Below, piece after piece: positions 1 to 5,257 of a stretch of DNA of 10,783 nucleotides. Position numbers and translations under genes: made by a program. Source of the DNA: Xanthobacteraceae bacterium (GTDB lineage Bacteria; Pseudomonadota; Alphaproteobacteria; Rhizobiales; Xanthobacteraceae). How positions within the stretch are numbered: position 1 is the first letter of the stretch; each line of letters starts with the position of its first letter. The stretch spans positions 1-10,783 of the forward strand of contig JASHRR010000516.1 in NCBI GenBank assembly GCA_030037185.1, written 5' to 3'. The notes under the pieces were generated by a model. It did no database searches. It saw only the letters and a program-made list of their open reading frames with translations, and had not been told where the DNA came from.

Positions 1-524
1 AGCTTGGCCAGCGAGGCGGCGGCCGCGGCGGCGCCCATGGTTGAGCTCGTACCCTCGGCGCTGCGGTGACTGCCACGTACCAGGTCCGGGCCGAGAGCGA
101 GAAGAAACCGGCAACAGACGTCGTAGCCAAGCGTCACCGCAGCGAGCAGTTCGGCTCCTGATGCGCCCTCGCGCTCGGCCATCGCAAGCGCTGCAGGCAC
201 GACGTGGCTGCCTGGATGGGCCTTAGTCACCGGCTCGAAGTCATTAGTCTCGTCAGCGTGCGCGAACATGCCGTTGGCCAGCGCGGCGTTTACAGCAGAT
301 GTTCTGATGTCTGTGGCCAGCACCGTCGCTTCCGCGACCCCACCCTGCGCACGAGCGAATTGAATCGCCATTTCTCCAGCCGGGAGATGTGAGCCCGACA
401 CCATTGCGGCAAGCGTGTCCAGGATGCGGTGCTTTGCTTCCTGTGCAACATCCGGCGCGAGACGCATATCCCGCGCCTGTGCCATGTAGCCTGCCAATTG
501 CCCGGTAATATCGACTGTCGTCAT
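1..524 (-). CDS. MmgE/PrpD family protein, N-terminal part (runs off left edge)
   Basis: Reading the minus strand from an ATG at 524 gives 174 uninterrupted codons to the window edge, so no stop is visible; the family is usually about 450 residues. MmgE/PrpD proteins include 2-methylcitrate dehydratase (propionate catabolism), aconitate decarboxylase and many members of unknown substrate; they are cytosolic. Seen here are the typical all-helical N-terminus, the conserved block around residues 84-95 (N-G-x-F-A-H-A-D-E-T-N-D) followed by K-A-H-P-G at 101-105, and an Ala-rich helix near 163-172 after a T-S-S-T-M-G segment. The start is preceded by purine-rich AGGGGA about 10 nt upstream, with AGGAG further up. 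The neighbours do not reveal the substrate, and the catalytic C-terminal half is not visible. Family assignment is firm; a specific PrpD function is not supported. Confidence 0.9.
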   Translation of the reverse strand, partial: MTTVDITGQLAGYMAQARDMRLAPDVAQEAKHRILDTLAAMVSGSHLPAGEMAIQFARAQGGVAEATVLATDIRTSAVNAALANGMFAHADETNDFEPVTKAHPGSHVVPAALAMAEREGASGAELLAAVTLGYDVCCRFLLALGPDLVRGSHRSAEGTSSTMGAAAAAASLAK

Positions 525-752
525 TTTGGAAAATCCCCTGGGTCTCCTGGCGAGAAAGTTACTGTTCCAGCCATTCTCTCTCCGAACAACCTTGCTCCAC
601 TTCTGGTTCGCTTGCCGGAAACAATGAACTGCTTCCGACGACCATCGGTTCTGCAGCCTTGATGATCGACAGCGAGTGCTCCTACTGAATAGATTCAGCG
701 CTGCAGGTCGGGTTAAGCCCGGTCGAAAACGAGCAAGAACAGCGCGCATTCC

Positions 753-776
753 TCCCCATGCCTAAAGGCAGAGGGT
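753..776 (-). other. Possible IS200/IS605-type right-end hairpin relic
   Basis: On the minus strand this reads CCCTCTGCC-TTTA-GGCATGGGG followed by AGGA. It forms a 4-bp TGCC/GGCA stem with a short loop, a 2x2 mismatch, then a 3-bp CCC/GGG stem. The arrangement resembles the imperfect hairpin with a GGGGAGG tail often found just after tnpB at the right end of IS200/IS605 elements. No TnpB zinc-finger or RuvC motif could be read upstream of it on the same strand. This is a pattern resemblance only and could be chance. Confidence 0.22.
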
Positions 777-995
777 TCCTGCCCGCGTTTCGCCGAGGTT
801 ACGACCCTCCGCCCGCCGATCACAAGTCCCGCAGACCCGCAACACGCTCGCAAGCACAGGCTGGCGACCGGCCTGGCTCGGCCTCGCGGCGCCCAAATAA
901 CATCGCCCGCGACATTGCAGCGAGCGACGCGAGCTGCTGACCCGACCACAGGCCGGTGAACGTGTTCGCGCGCGGGCAGCTGCTTCGCAAGCCGT

Positions 996-1018
996 GCCGG
1001 GTTAGCCGCTAACCCGGC
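996..1018. repeat. Perfect 10-bp hairpin with a 3-nt loop
   Basis: GCCGGGTTAG at 996-1005 and CTAACCCGGC at 1009-1018 are exact reverse complements separated by CCG. No T-tract follows on either strand, so a standard intrinsic terminator is unlikely. Its role is unknown. Confidence 0.7.
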
Positions 1019-1108
1019 CTCCAATGCAAAAACTTGCCCGGCATCGCCCTGAGGCGGTGCGGGAGGCCATGTCGGCGGCCCCGGGCACCGACGGGTGACT
1101 GCTTCCTG

Positions 1109-1131
1109 ATTCTTCAACCGCGCTGAAGAAT
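1109..1131. repeat. 8-bp inverted repeat beside an A-tract
   Basis: ATTCTTCA at 1109-1116 and TGAAGAAT at 1124-1131 are exact reverse complements around a 7-nt loop. An 8-A tract starts 4 nt later (1135-1142). On the minus strand the matching T-tract lies before the hairpin, so neither strand has normal terminator geometry. Confidence 0.55.
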
Positions 1132-1410
1132 GCCAAAAAAAACTGGCCAAGCCCCTACCTACCGCGAGTCACCTGCGCCTCTTTTTTTTGAAACAGTCGC
1201 TTGCGCTGGTAGCGTGAAGATTGCCAGCGGAGAACGTGCCGCGAACATTCTTTTTGAGGCAGCGTCGATGCCGTCAGTCGCCGAAATCTCTCAAGCGGTC
1301 GCCGCTTTTATTGCCGCCCCTGTCACCGTCCCAGCCGGGAGTTGGACGTAAGCAGCACGCTTTCGCAGCCAAAGTGTTCTAGGTTGCACGAATTTGGGTT
1401 CGCAAGGGCG

Positions 1411-1905
1411 ATGGCTCCGGGCGGCATCACCGGCGTCATCAGGGCGCTCGTCGTCGTTGTCGCTACCGACCTGCTTTTGTTGTTGATGCGATATCTTCAA
1501 GCCCTCCCGCCGGTATCTCTTACGTTCATCATTGCAATCGTCGTGGTCGCCCTCCGCTGGGGAGCCTATCGTCCGTCGTACCACCGTTGGCGGCACGTTA
1601 TCGTTGACCTACTCCTTCTACAGCCCGTTCTATACGAACAGCGCCGATTCGCGATCGCCGTTGCTGGGCATCTTCTTCTTTCTCGTCGTCTCGTTAGTGC
1701 TCGGCAGGGATCTTCGAGGCCATGCAGCAGCACCTTGAAACGCTGGTAGGCCGAAGCGTTCCGCTGTTTGATTCGCCTAGAACCCTGGAGGCGTCGCCAT
1801 CAACGTCTCCGGTATAATAAAGCGGGACAATTCGTAATTTCGGTGACTGATCAAGGTGCGGGGCTTCACGCCGACGACCGAACTCTGCTCCCGCCACGAC
1901 CCTAC
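1411..1905 (+). pseudogene. Decayed membrane histidine kinase (DUF4118-like sensor plus HATPase fragment)
   Basis: The piece starting at ATG 1411 reads hydrophobic helices (ALVVVVATDLLLLL, then VSLTFIIAIVVVALRWG) like the KdpD-type DUF4118 membrane sensor. Around 1570-1590 the reading moves to another frame, which continues in register as VGGTLSLTYSFYSPF and then PLLGIFFFLVVSLVLG, ending at a stop near 1738. About 80 nt later yet another frame reads GQFVISVTDQGAGLHADD (about 1816-1869), the D-x-G-x-G ATP-binding signature of a HATPase_c domain. The HisKA phospho-acceptor helix and the rest of the kinase core are absent, so the gene has at least two frameshifts and a large internal deletion and cannot make a working kinase. 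An intact relative would be several hundred residues longer. The sensor fold is recognised from hydrophobicity and the FYSPF-type motif; the HATPase signature is clearer. No partner response regulator is visible. Confidence 0.68.
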
Positions 1906-1912
1906 CGGGCGA

Positions 1913-2248
1913 TCAGTCCCGGGCGAAGCCCGCAACGACCCAGCCCAATCCGCGGAAAAAACCAATTATCAGAAGACAAGCTGAAATTGTGATTCCGCCA
2001 CCAATTAACGCCGTGGGCAGAACCGTAGATGCGAGAGGAGGATCCGCCACAAAACCAGCCGGAGGCGAAGAGCCGCCGACCCACCGATTGTAGTCGTCGA
2101 TAACTATAGTCGCCGTTACGGCGACGCCAATCATCGCGATAAGGACGGCGCATCCAATTCCGAGACGGGAGAAGCCACGAAGAATGGGCCCGCTCGACGA
2201 TGCGATGGGCTGCTCATCGCGCGGTTCGTAAATTGGATCTGGCATCAT
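1913..2248 (-). CDS. Small two-helix inner-membrane protein, function unknown
   Basis: The product is 111 residues. A polar N-terminus (about 1-28) is followed by one hydrophobic segment at roughly 29-50, a polar/Pro-Gly stretch at 51-72, and a second hydrophobic segment at about 75-98, with a short basic tail. I do not recognise a named family. The ATG at 2248 (directly followed by a second ATG) has GGGGAG about 5 nt upstream. It follows the DUF3551 gene on the same strand with 193 bp between them, a gap filled by a 66-codon ORF overlapping both neighbours. It is convergent with the histidine kinase remnant. The balanced hydrophobic pattern and good ribosome site argue that it is real; function cannot be inferred. 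Confidence 0.6.
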   Translation of the reverse strand: MMPDPIYEPRDEQPIASSSGPILRGFSRLGIGCAVLIAMIGVAVTATIVIDDYNRWVGGSSPPAGFVADPPLASTVLPTALIGGGITISACLLIIGFFRGLGWVVAGFARD

Positions 2249-2445
2249 CGACTCCCCTCATTCTGTATGCCTTCGCACACGCCGGCTGCCGTCCTTACCC
2301 TGGGCGGACGCGCGGCAGGGGCTTGCTCTGTTCGCGGCAATGCCAACTCACACCCCGCCGACGGCGCTCCCAGCTCAGCGCGACCGCTTGCCATCAGCGC
2401 GATGGTAACCGAGTGCTCGCGTGATACAAGCCCCTTAACCGTCAT
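2245..2445 (-). CDS. Doubtful 66-codon linker ORF with ATGA overlaps at both ends
   Basis: Its ATG overlaps the stop of the DUF3551 gene (ATGA at 2445-2442) and its TGA overlaps the ATG of the two-helix membrane protein (ATGA at 2248-2245). Such overlaps are typical of translational coupling. The product has no signal peptide, membrane helix or motif that I recognise, and is rich in Ala, Arg, Glu and Pro with two Cys. About two thirds of its third codon positions are G or C, which is normal for this genome but does not discriminate well. The ribosome site of the membrane protein lies inside its 3' end. It could be a real coupled peptide or a chance open frame. Confidence 0.3.
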   Translation of the reverse strand: MTVKGLVSREHSVTIALMASGRAELGAPSAGCELALPRTEQAPAARPPRVRTAAGVCEGIQNEGSR

Positions 2446-2702
2446 CTTTTGGGCCTGCGCGCGCTCGGCTGCGCTCGGGGATCATATTGTAAATTCTGGA
2501 CACAAAGGCCGCCGATACCAGAGACTGATGCAAGGCACTGATCACGGGTAGCAAAGTTGCATCGCGGCGTTCCCCCGCTACCCTTGTAGTATATCGCGCA
2601 CCACGGATAGGAGTTCGGCGACTGCGCCGATGCGGTTGTGTTTTCGGCGAATAACGCGGCTGCGATGAACAAAAGTCGGTCGGCCGAGACCGGCAAGCGC
2701 AT
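2442..2702 (-). CDS. DUF3551 family secreted cysteine protein
   Basis: The product is 86 residues. Residues 1-26 form a signal peptide (R-L-P start, hydrophobic core LLFIAAALFA, A-S-A before Q27), so the mature part of about 60 residues is probably periplasmic. The body shows the DUF3551 pattern: Y-P-W-C near 32-35, a central Cys at 48 preceded by a Gly-rich turn, N-F-A-T-x-x-Q-C at 49-56, and S-G-I-G-G-x-C at 61-67. The four Cys (35, 48, 56, 67) could form two disulfides. DUF3551 proteins are numerous in Bradyrhizobium and relatives and have no established function. I chose ATG 2702, which has GGGGA about 8 nt upstream, over a TTG seven codons earlier. It may head a short operon with the two ORFs that follow. 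Confidence 0.82.
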   Translation of the reverse strand: MRLPVSADRLLFIAAALFAENTTASAQSPNSYPWCAIYYKGSGGTPRCNFATRDQCLASVSGIGGLCVQNLQYDPRAQPSARRPKR

Positions 2703-2862
2703 CGCTGTTTCCCCGATTGCCAATTCGATTGAGTCGCCGAAGCCTCATTCTATTCGATCGACACCGGCTGGTATAGCTACTCCTGGCCGGCCCGCAATGC
2801 ATTTGGCGTGGGCGGAGGCGGCGCGGGCTCGCCGCGAACCCGCATGAACAAGGTTCGTTATA

Positions 2863-3537
2863 TCACTCCGCCACTTCATCAAGGAGGGTTGGGTCGTCGT
2901 CACCTGTGCCGGTCTTGTTGACGCGCCTGGATACCGGCCACAAGCGAAGGTGATCTTCCGCGGCTGGCCTCAAGACATTGGTGCCGACCTCGCCGGCCAG
3001 CCATGGCGCGATATCGGCCCTGTCGAGCACTACCGGCATGCGATCGTGAATTGGCCGCGTTAGCGCATTGGCCTCGGTGACGATGATCGTGCATGACATC
3101 ACGCGTTCACCGGTCTCCGGAGTCTTCCATCGGTCCCACAGCCCGGCAAAACTCAGCAGGCCGCCATCCGCCGCCTCGATCAAATACGGTTGCCGGCCGT
3201 CTGGCCGCTTGAGCCACTCGTAATAGCCACTTGCGGGAATGATGCACCGATGGCGCGCAAACGCGTCACGGAACATGGGCTTGCTGGAAACAGTCTCGGC
3301 CCGGGCATTGAAGCTTGCCGGCAGTTGCTTCAGCGGCTTATCCCACCACCACGGAATAAGACCCCAGCGCATAGAGACCAGCTCGGTCGCCTTGTCGGAG
3401 TCCAGCCTCACGACCTCGACCGGATCAGTTGGAGCAATGTTGTAATGGGCTTGCAGATTGCGGGCAGGACCTTGCGGGAGTTCGTACAGGTCTTGGACTT
3501 CATGCCACCCGTAGCGTTGGACGAATCGCCCACACAT
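2863..3537 (-). CDS. yedK: SOS response-associated peptidase (SRAP; YedK/HMCES family)
   Basis: SRAP proteins bind abasic sites in single-stranded DNA and trap them as a thiazolidine DNA-protein crosslink through the N-terminal Cys, protecting stalled forks. This product has 224 residues, the normal length. All key residues are present: Met1 then Cys2 in M-C-G-R-F, Asn77 in F-N-A-R-A-E-T, Glu107 in S-G-Y-Y-E-W, and His164 in I-H-D-R-M-P. They match Cys2, Asn75, Glu105 and His160 of E. coli YedK. The start must be the ATG at 3537, because Cys2 has to become the N-terminus after Met removal; an upstream extension in the same frame (to 3738) would bury it. GGAGGAG lies 10 nt upstream. A LexA-type GTTC-N7-GTTC box overlaps the likely promoter 27 nt before the start, in line with SOS control. 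It is transcribed alone or ahead of the DUF3551 gene, 160 bp downstream. Confidence 0.97.
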   Translation of the reverse strand: MCGRFVQRYGWHEVQDLYELPQGPARNLQAHYNIAPTDPVEVVRLDSDKATELVSMRWGLIPWWWDKPLKQLPASFNARAETVSSKPMFRDAFARHRCIIPASGYYEWLKRPDGRQPYLIEAADGGLLSFAGLWDRWKTPETGERVMSCTIIVTEANALTRPIHDRMPVVLDRADIAPWLAGEVGTNVLRPAAEDHLRLWPVSRRVNKTGTGDDDPTLLDEVAE

Positions 3538-3563
3538 GCCGCGTTGACTCCTCCGCCACGTAA

Positions 3564-3578
3564 GAACAATCAGGGAAC
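3564..3578 (-). promoter_or_regulatory. LexA (SOS) box, alphaproteobacterial GTTC-N7-GTTC type
   Basis: Read on the minus strand the site is GTTC-CCTGATT-GTTC, an exact direct repeat with 7-nt spacing. This is the known LexA operator form of Rhodobacter and rhizobia, unlike the CTGT-N8-ACAG palindrome of E. coli. It ends 27 nt upstream of the SRAP start codon and overlaps the proposed -10, which suits repression by LexA. The match to a short motif could be chance, but its position upstream of an SOS-associated gene makes it likely. Confidence 0.78.
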
Positions 3579-3603
3579 ATACAGCCTCCCATGAAAGTTG
3601 CAA
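3576..3603 (-). promoter_or_regulatory. Candidate sigma-70 promoter of the SRAP gene
   Basis: On the minus strand TTGCAA (3603-3598) and TATGTT (3581-3576) are separated by 16 nt, a reasonable -35/-10 pair. A start of transcription near 3569 would give a leader of about 32 nt. The -10 overlaps the LexA box. Confidence 0.45.
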
Positions 3604-3676
3604 GGGCGCCATCGGGTTGCAAGAGCGGCGCCTTGCGGGCGGAGGCGAGGGATCGGCGGCCTTTACCGACCTGCCC

Positions 3677-3856
3677 CTATGCGCCCCCGCGCCGCTTTTT
3701 CTTTGGGCTACGAGGAGGGGGCTTGGGATCATCGGCATGTCGAGCTAGCCGGGTTTTGAGAATTTCCACCATGCTGGAAAAAGATCTGACGGGCCTTCTC
3801 TTGACCGATCGCGCTGGCGGCTTCTTGCCTGGCGTGCCGTTGGGATGCTTGGGCAT
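3677..3856 (-). CDS. Small basic protein, 59 aa, unknown
   Basis: An ATG at 3856 opens 59 codons ending in TAG at 3677. The product is Lys/Arg/Pro-rich: M-P-K-H-P-N-G-T-P-G-K-K-P-P at the start, a short amphipathic middle (S-M-V-E-I-L-K-T-R-L-A-R) and a Pro/Lys-rich tail ending K-K-K-R-R-G-G-A. GGAGGA lies 11 nt upstream. The composition suggests nucleic-acid or ribosome association, but this is only inference from charge. It lies 140 bp upstream of the SRAP start on the same strand, with the SRAP promoter between them. I recognise no family. The internal helix and the ribosome site favour a real gene; the short length keeps this uncertain. Confidence 0.42.
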   Translation of the reverse strand: MPKHPNGTPGKKPPARSVKRRPVRSFSSMVEILKTRLARHADDPKPPPRSPKKKRRGGA

Positions 3857-4675
3857 GCGGGATCATGTCCTCCGAGACCCCAGCCGCGCTTTGAAATATC
3901 CGGCATCTAGAACCACGGCCTTTTGTGAGCGGCTGCCCGCAAGGGCCGGGGCCGCGTGAGGCGAGATCGCAAGCAGCACGACACGCACGAAGCCAACGCC
4001 GACCGCAGAAGCGACGTTCCGAGTGGAGGCTGTTGGGCGCGACGCCCAGCGGGGGGAGCAGACCGCGGAGCAGAGCCAGGGCGCGTGAGCCTTGGGTGCC
4101 ACCCGTGCCGCGCTAATTAAGCAACGACCGCCGCAGCCCGTGCGTGGGCTGCAAGGCCGCGGATCGGCTTTTAACCGAGCGTGCACGCGATCGCTGTTTC
4201 GTGACGTGGTCCTGCTTAATCATTGAGAGCTCGTCACGCTGCCATCCTGGCTGGTCTGCATCCCGTCCGGCGGTCAGAAGCAGAAAGCGGCCGGCTCCTG
4301 AATGAGGGCCGTTCTCGTCTTCAACCTCGCCGCGCAGGATGTCGCTGCGCTTGCTATCGCCGGTCGCGCCTTCGCGTCGCCGCGAGCCTCTGCCAGCCTC
4401 TTCAAGCTCCCCGCCCGCCCTGTCTTCGACGAGAAGACCTGCCGCCCTCCGCCGTCGAGGCCGAAGCCTCCCAATGCGGTCGCGGCCTCGCCGGACAACA
4501 GCGCCTTCGCCGCCAAGGGCGACGTGAGCTCGGGTCGGCGTCAGGCAGGGTCCGCAAACCCCCGTGCGAGGAAACCAAAGGGCAGCCGATGAAGCCAGAC
4601 AACGCATAGGCCGCCTCCTTGCATCGATGCGCGACCTCAGGCAACGGGAAGATATGCGAAAAAAGCCGTCCGCCG
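3857..4675. other. About 820 bp without an assignable gene
   Basis: No recognised protein or RNA gene was found. Between about 4274 and 4592 there are open frames on both strands (plus 4302-4592, minus 4274-4516) whose codon third positions fall on the same bases, so base composition cannot say which, if either, is coding; neither resembles a family I know. The minus frame ending at 4113 includes a 36-codon basic tail starting at an ATG near 4223, also unassigned. The stretch also holds a hairpin at 4133-4152 and a small stem TGGGCG-CGA-CGCCCA at 4034-4048. It ends 0.8 kb of probable non-coding or decayed DNA downstream of the VOC gene. Confidence 0.5.
4133..4152. repeat. 7-bp perfect hairpin
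   Basis: GCAGCCC at 4133-4139 and GGGCTGC at 4146-4152 are exact reverse complements around a 6-nt loop. A second imperfect stem ending CGGCTTTT follows at about 4153-4172, which could act as a weak plus-strand terminator, but no plus-strand gene is seen upstream. Confidence 0.5.
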
Positions 4676-5140
4676 TCACGCTTTCTGAGAAATTTGCACG
4701 TTGATCCCATCGGGGTCCTTGATGTGCAAACCGGCATAGTCGCCCTCCAGGGGATTGGCCCCGCGCTGCGTCAAATAGCGCGCGGCGGATTCCCTGTTGA
4801 ACCGCGGCACCCCGATCGCGAAGTGGTCCACGATGCCGGCAGGGCGTCCATGGTTGAGAGAGACGAGCACCTTGGTGTTGCCAAGGCGGATTATGCCGCC
4901 CGCCTGATCCTGGCTGACCACCGAGAATCCGAACATCTTCTGATAGAACTCGACCGACCGCTGCAGGTCCGCGACATGAATGCTGACGTGGTCGATGTTT
5001 GCATCTTTGAAATCGAGGCCCTCTTGGGCACCGGCGGCCGTTCCGCTGGCGGCGAGCATCGCCAGGCCGCGAACCAGTTCTCGGCGGCTGAGCGAGCCCT
5101 TCTCGAAGCGAGAGACGAGATGTGAAATGATGGTTTCCAT
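4676..5140 (-). CDS. VOC superfamily (glyoxalase/ring-cleavage dioxygenase fold) protein with Tat signal
   Basis: The product has 154 residues. Residues 18-38 look like a twin-arginine signal (S-R-R-E-L-V, then a hydrophobic run, then A-G-A before Q39), so the mature protein is probably periplasmic. Residues 48-152 form one VOC unit with both beta-alpha-beta-beta-beta halves: N-I-D-H-V-S-I-H-V at 48-56, F-Y-x-K-M-F-G-F at 65-72, V-D-H-F-A-I-G-V at 104-111 and K-D-P-D-G-I-N-V-Q-I at 141-150. Candidate metal ligands are His51 and His106; the usual Glu of the last strand is Gln149 here. VOC members include glyoxalase I, extradiol dioxygenases, epimerases and resistance proteins; with a single module the enzyme would act as a dimer. 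AAGGAAAGGAAG precedes the ATG. It is divergent from the aromatic monooxygenase, which hints at a shared pathway, but the reaction is unknown. Confidence 0.85.
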   Translation of the reverse strand: METIISHLVSRFEKGSLSRRELVRGLAMLAASGTAAGAQEGLDFKDANIDHVSIHVADLQRSVEFYQKMFGFSVVSQDQAGGIIRLGNTKVLVSLNHGRPAGIVDHFAIGVPRFNRESAARYLTQRGANPLEGDYAGLHIKDPDGINVQISQKA

Positions 5141-5178
5141 GGCGACTTCCTTTCCTTGAAAATTGGACGGGCAGCAAG

Positions 5179-5194
5179 ATTATAGTGGTATAAT
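5179..5194. promoter_or_regulatory. Symmetrical divergent promoter/operator element
   Basis: ATTATA-GTGG-TATAAT is a perfect 6-bp inverted repeat. It presents a consensus -10 hexamer TATAAT to each strand, giving leaders of about 57 nt to the monooxygenase and 31 nt to the VOC gene. No good -35 is found at normal spacing on either side, suggesting activator dependence or that the repeat is itself an operator. A GACGTC palindrome follows at 5195-5200. Confidence 0.5.
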
Positions 5195-5257
5195 GACGTC
5201 TGTCTTTCGCGCCATCGCTCGCGGCGAGGAAACCGCTGCGTCATTCCGGAGCGCTCA

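Larger units (their letters stand above)
525..1410. other. Gene-poor stretch with hairpins, probably decayed sequence
   Basis: I find no convincing coding sequence in these roughly 890 bases. The longest open frame (minus, 713-1150) has no recognisable domain, a low-complexity Ala/Arg/Pro composition and no clear ribosome site. The stretch should contain the promoter of the MmgE/PrpD gene, but I cannot place a good -35/-10 pair. It holds a near-palindrome CTGAATAGATTCAG at 685-698, two strong hairpins (996-1018 and 1109-1131), an 8-A tract at 1135-1142, an 8-T tract at 1182-1189, and a small hairpin followed by TTATT at 1293-1312. Confidence 0.5.

Noticed and set aside
685..698. CTGAATAGATTCAG as an operator for the MmgE/PrpD gene
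   Set aside because: It lies about 160 bp upstream of the start with no promoter placed between, and short palindromes of this size occur by chance.
713..1150. 145-codon open frame on the minus strand
   Set aside because: No domain, low-complexity composition, no clear ribosome site, and it spans two hairpins; more likely a chance open frame in GC-rich DNA.
1293..1312. AAGCGG-TCG-CCGCTT hairpin followed by TTATT as an intrinsic terminator
   Set aside because: Short stem, weak T-run and no plus-strand gene upstream to terminate.
4113..5177. 354-codon open frame on the minus strand
   Set aside because: Its first half lies over the VOC gene in another frame and reads as Arg/Pro-rich shadow sequence; the VOC reading has real motifs.
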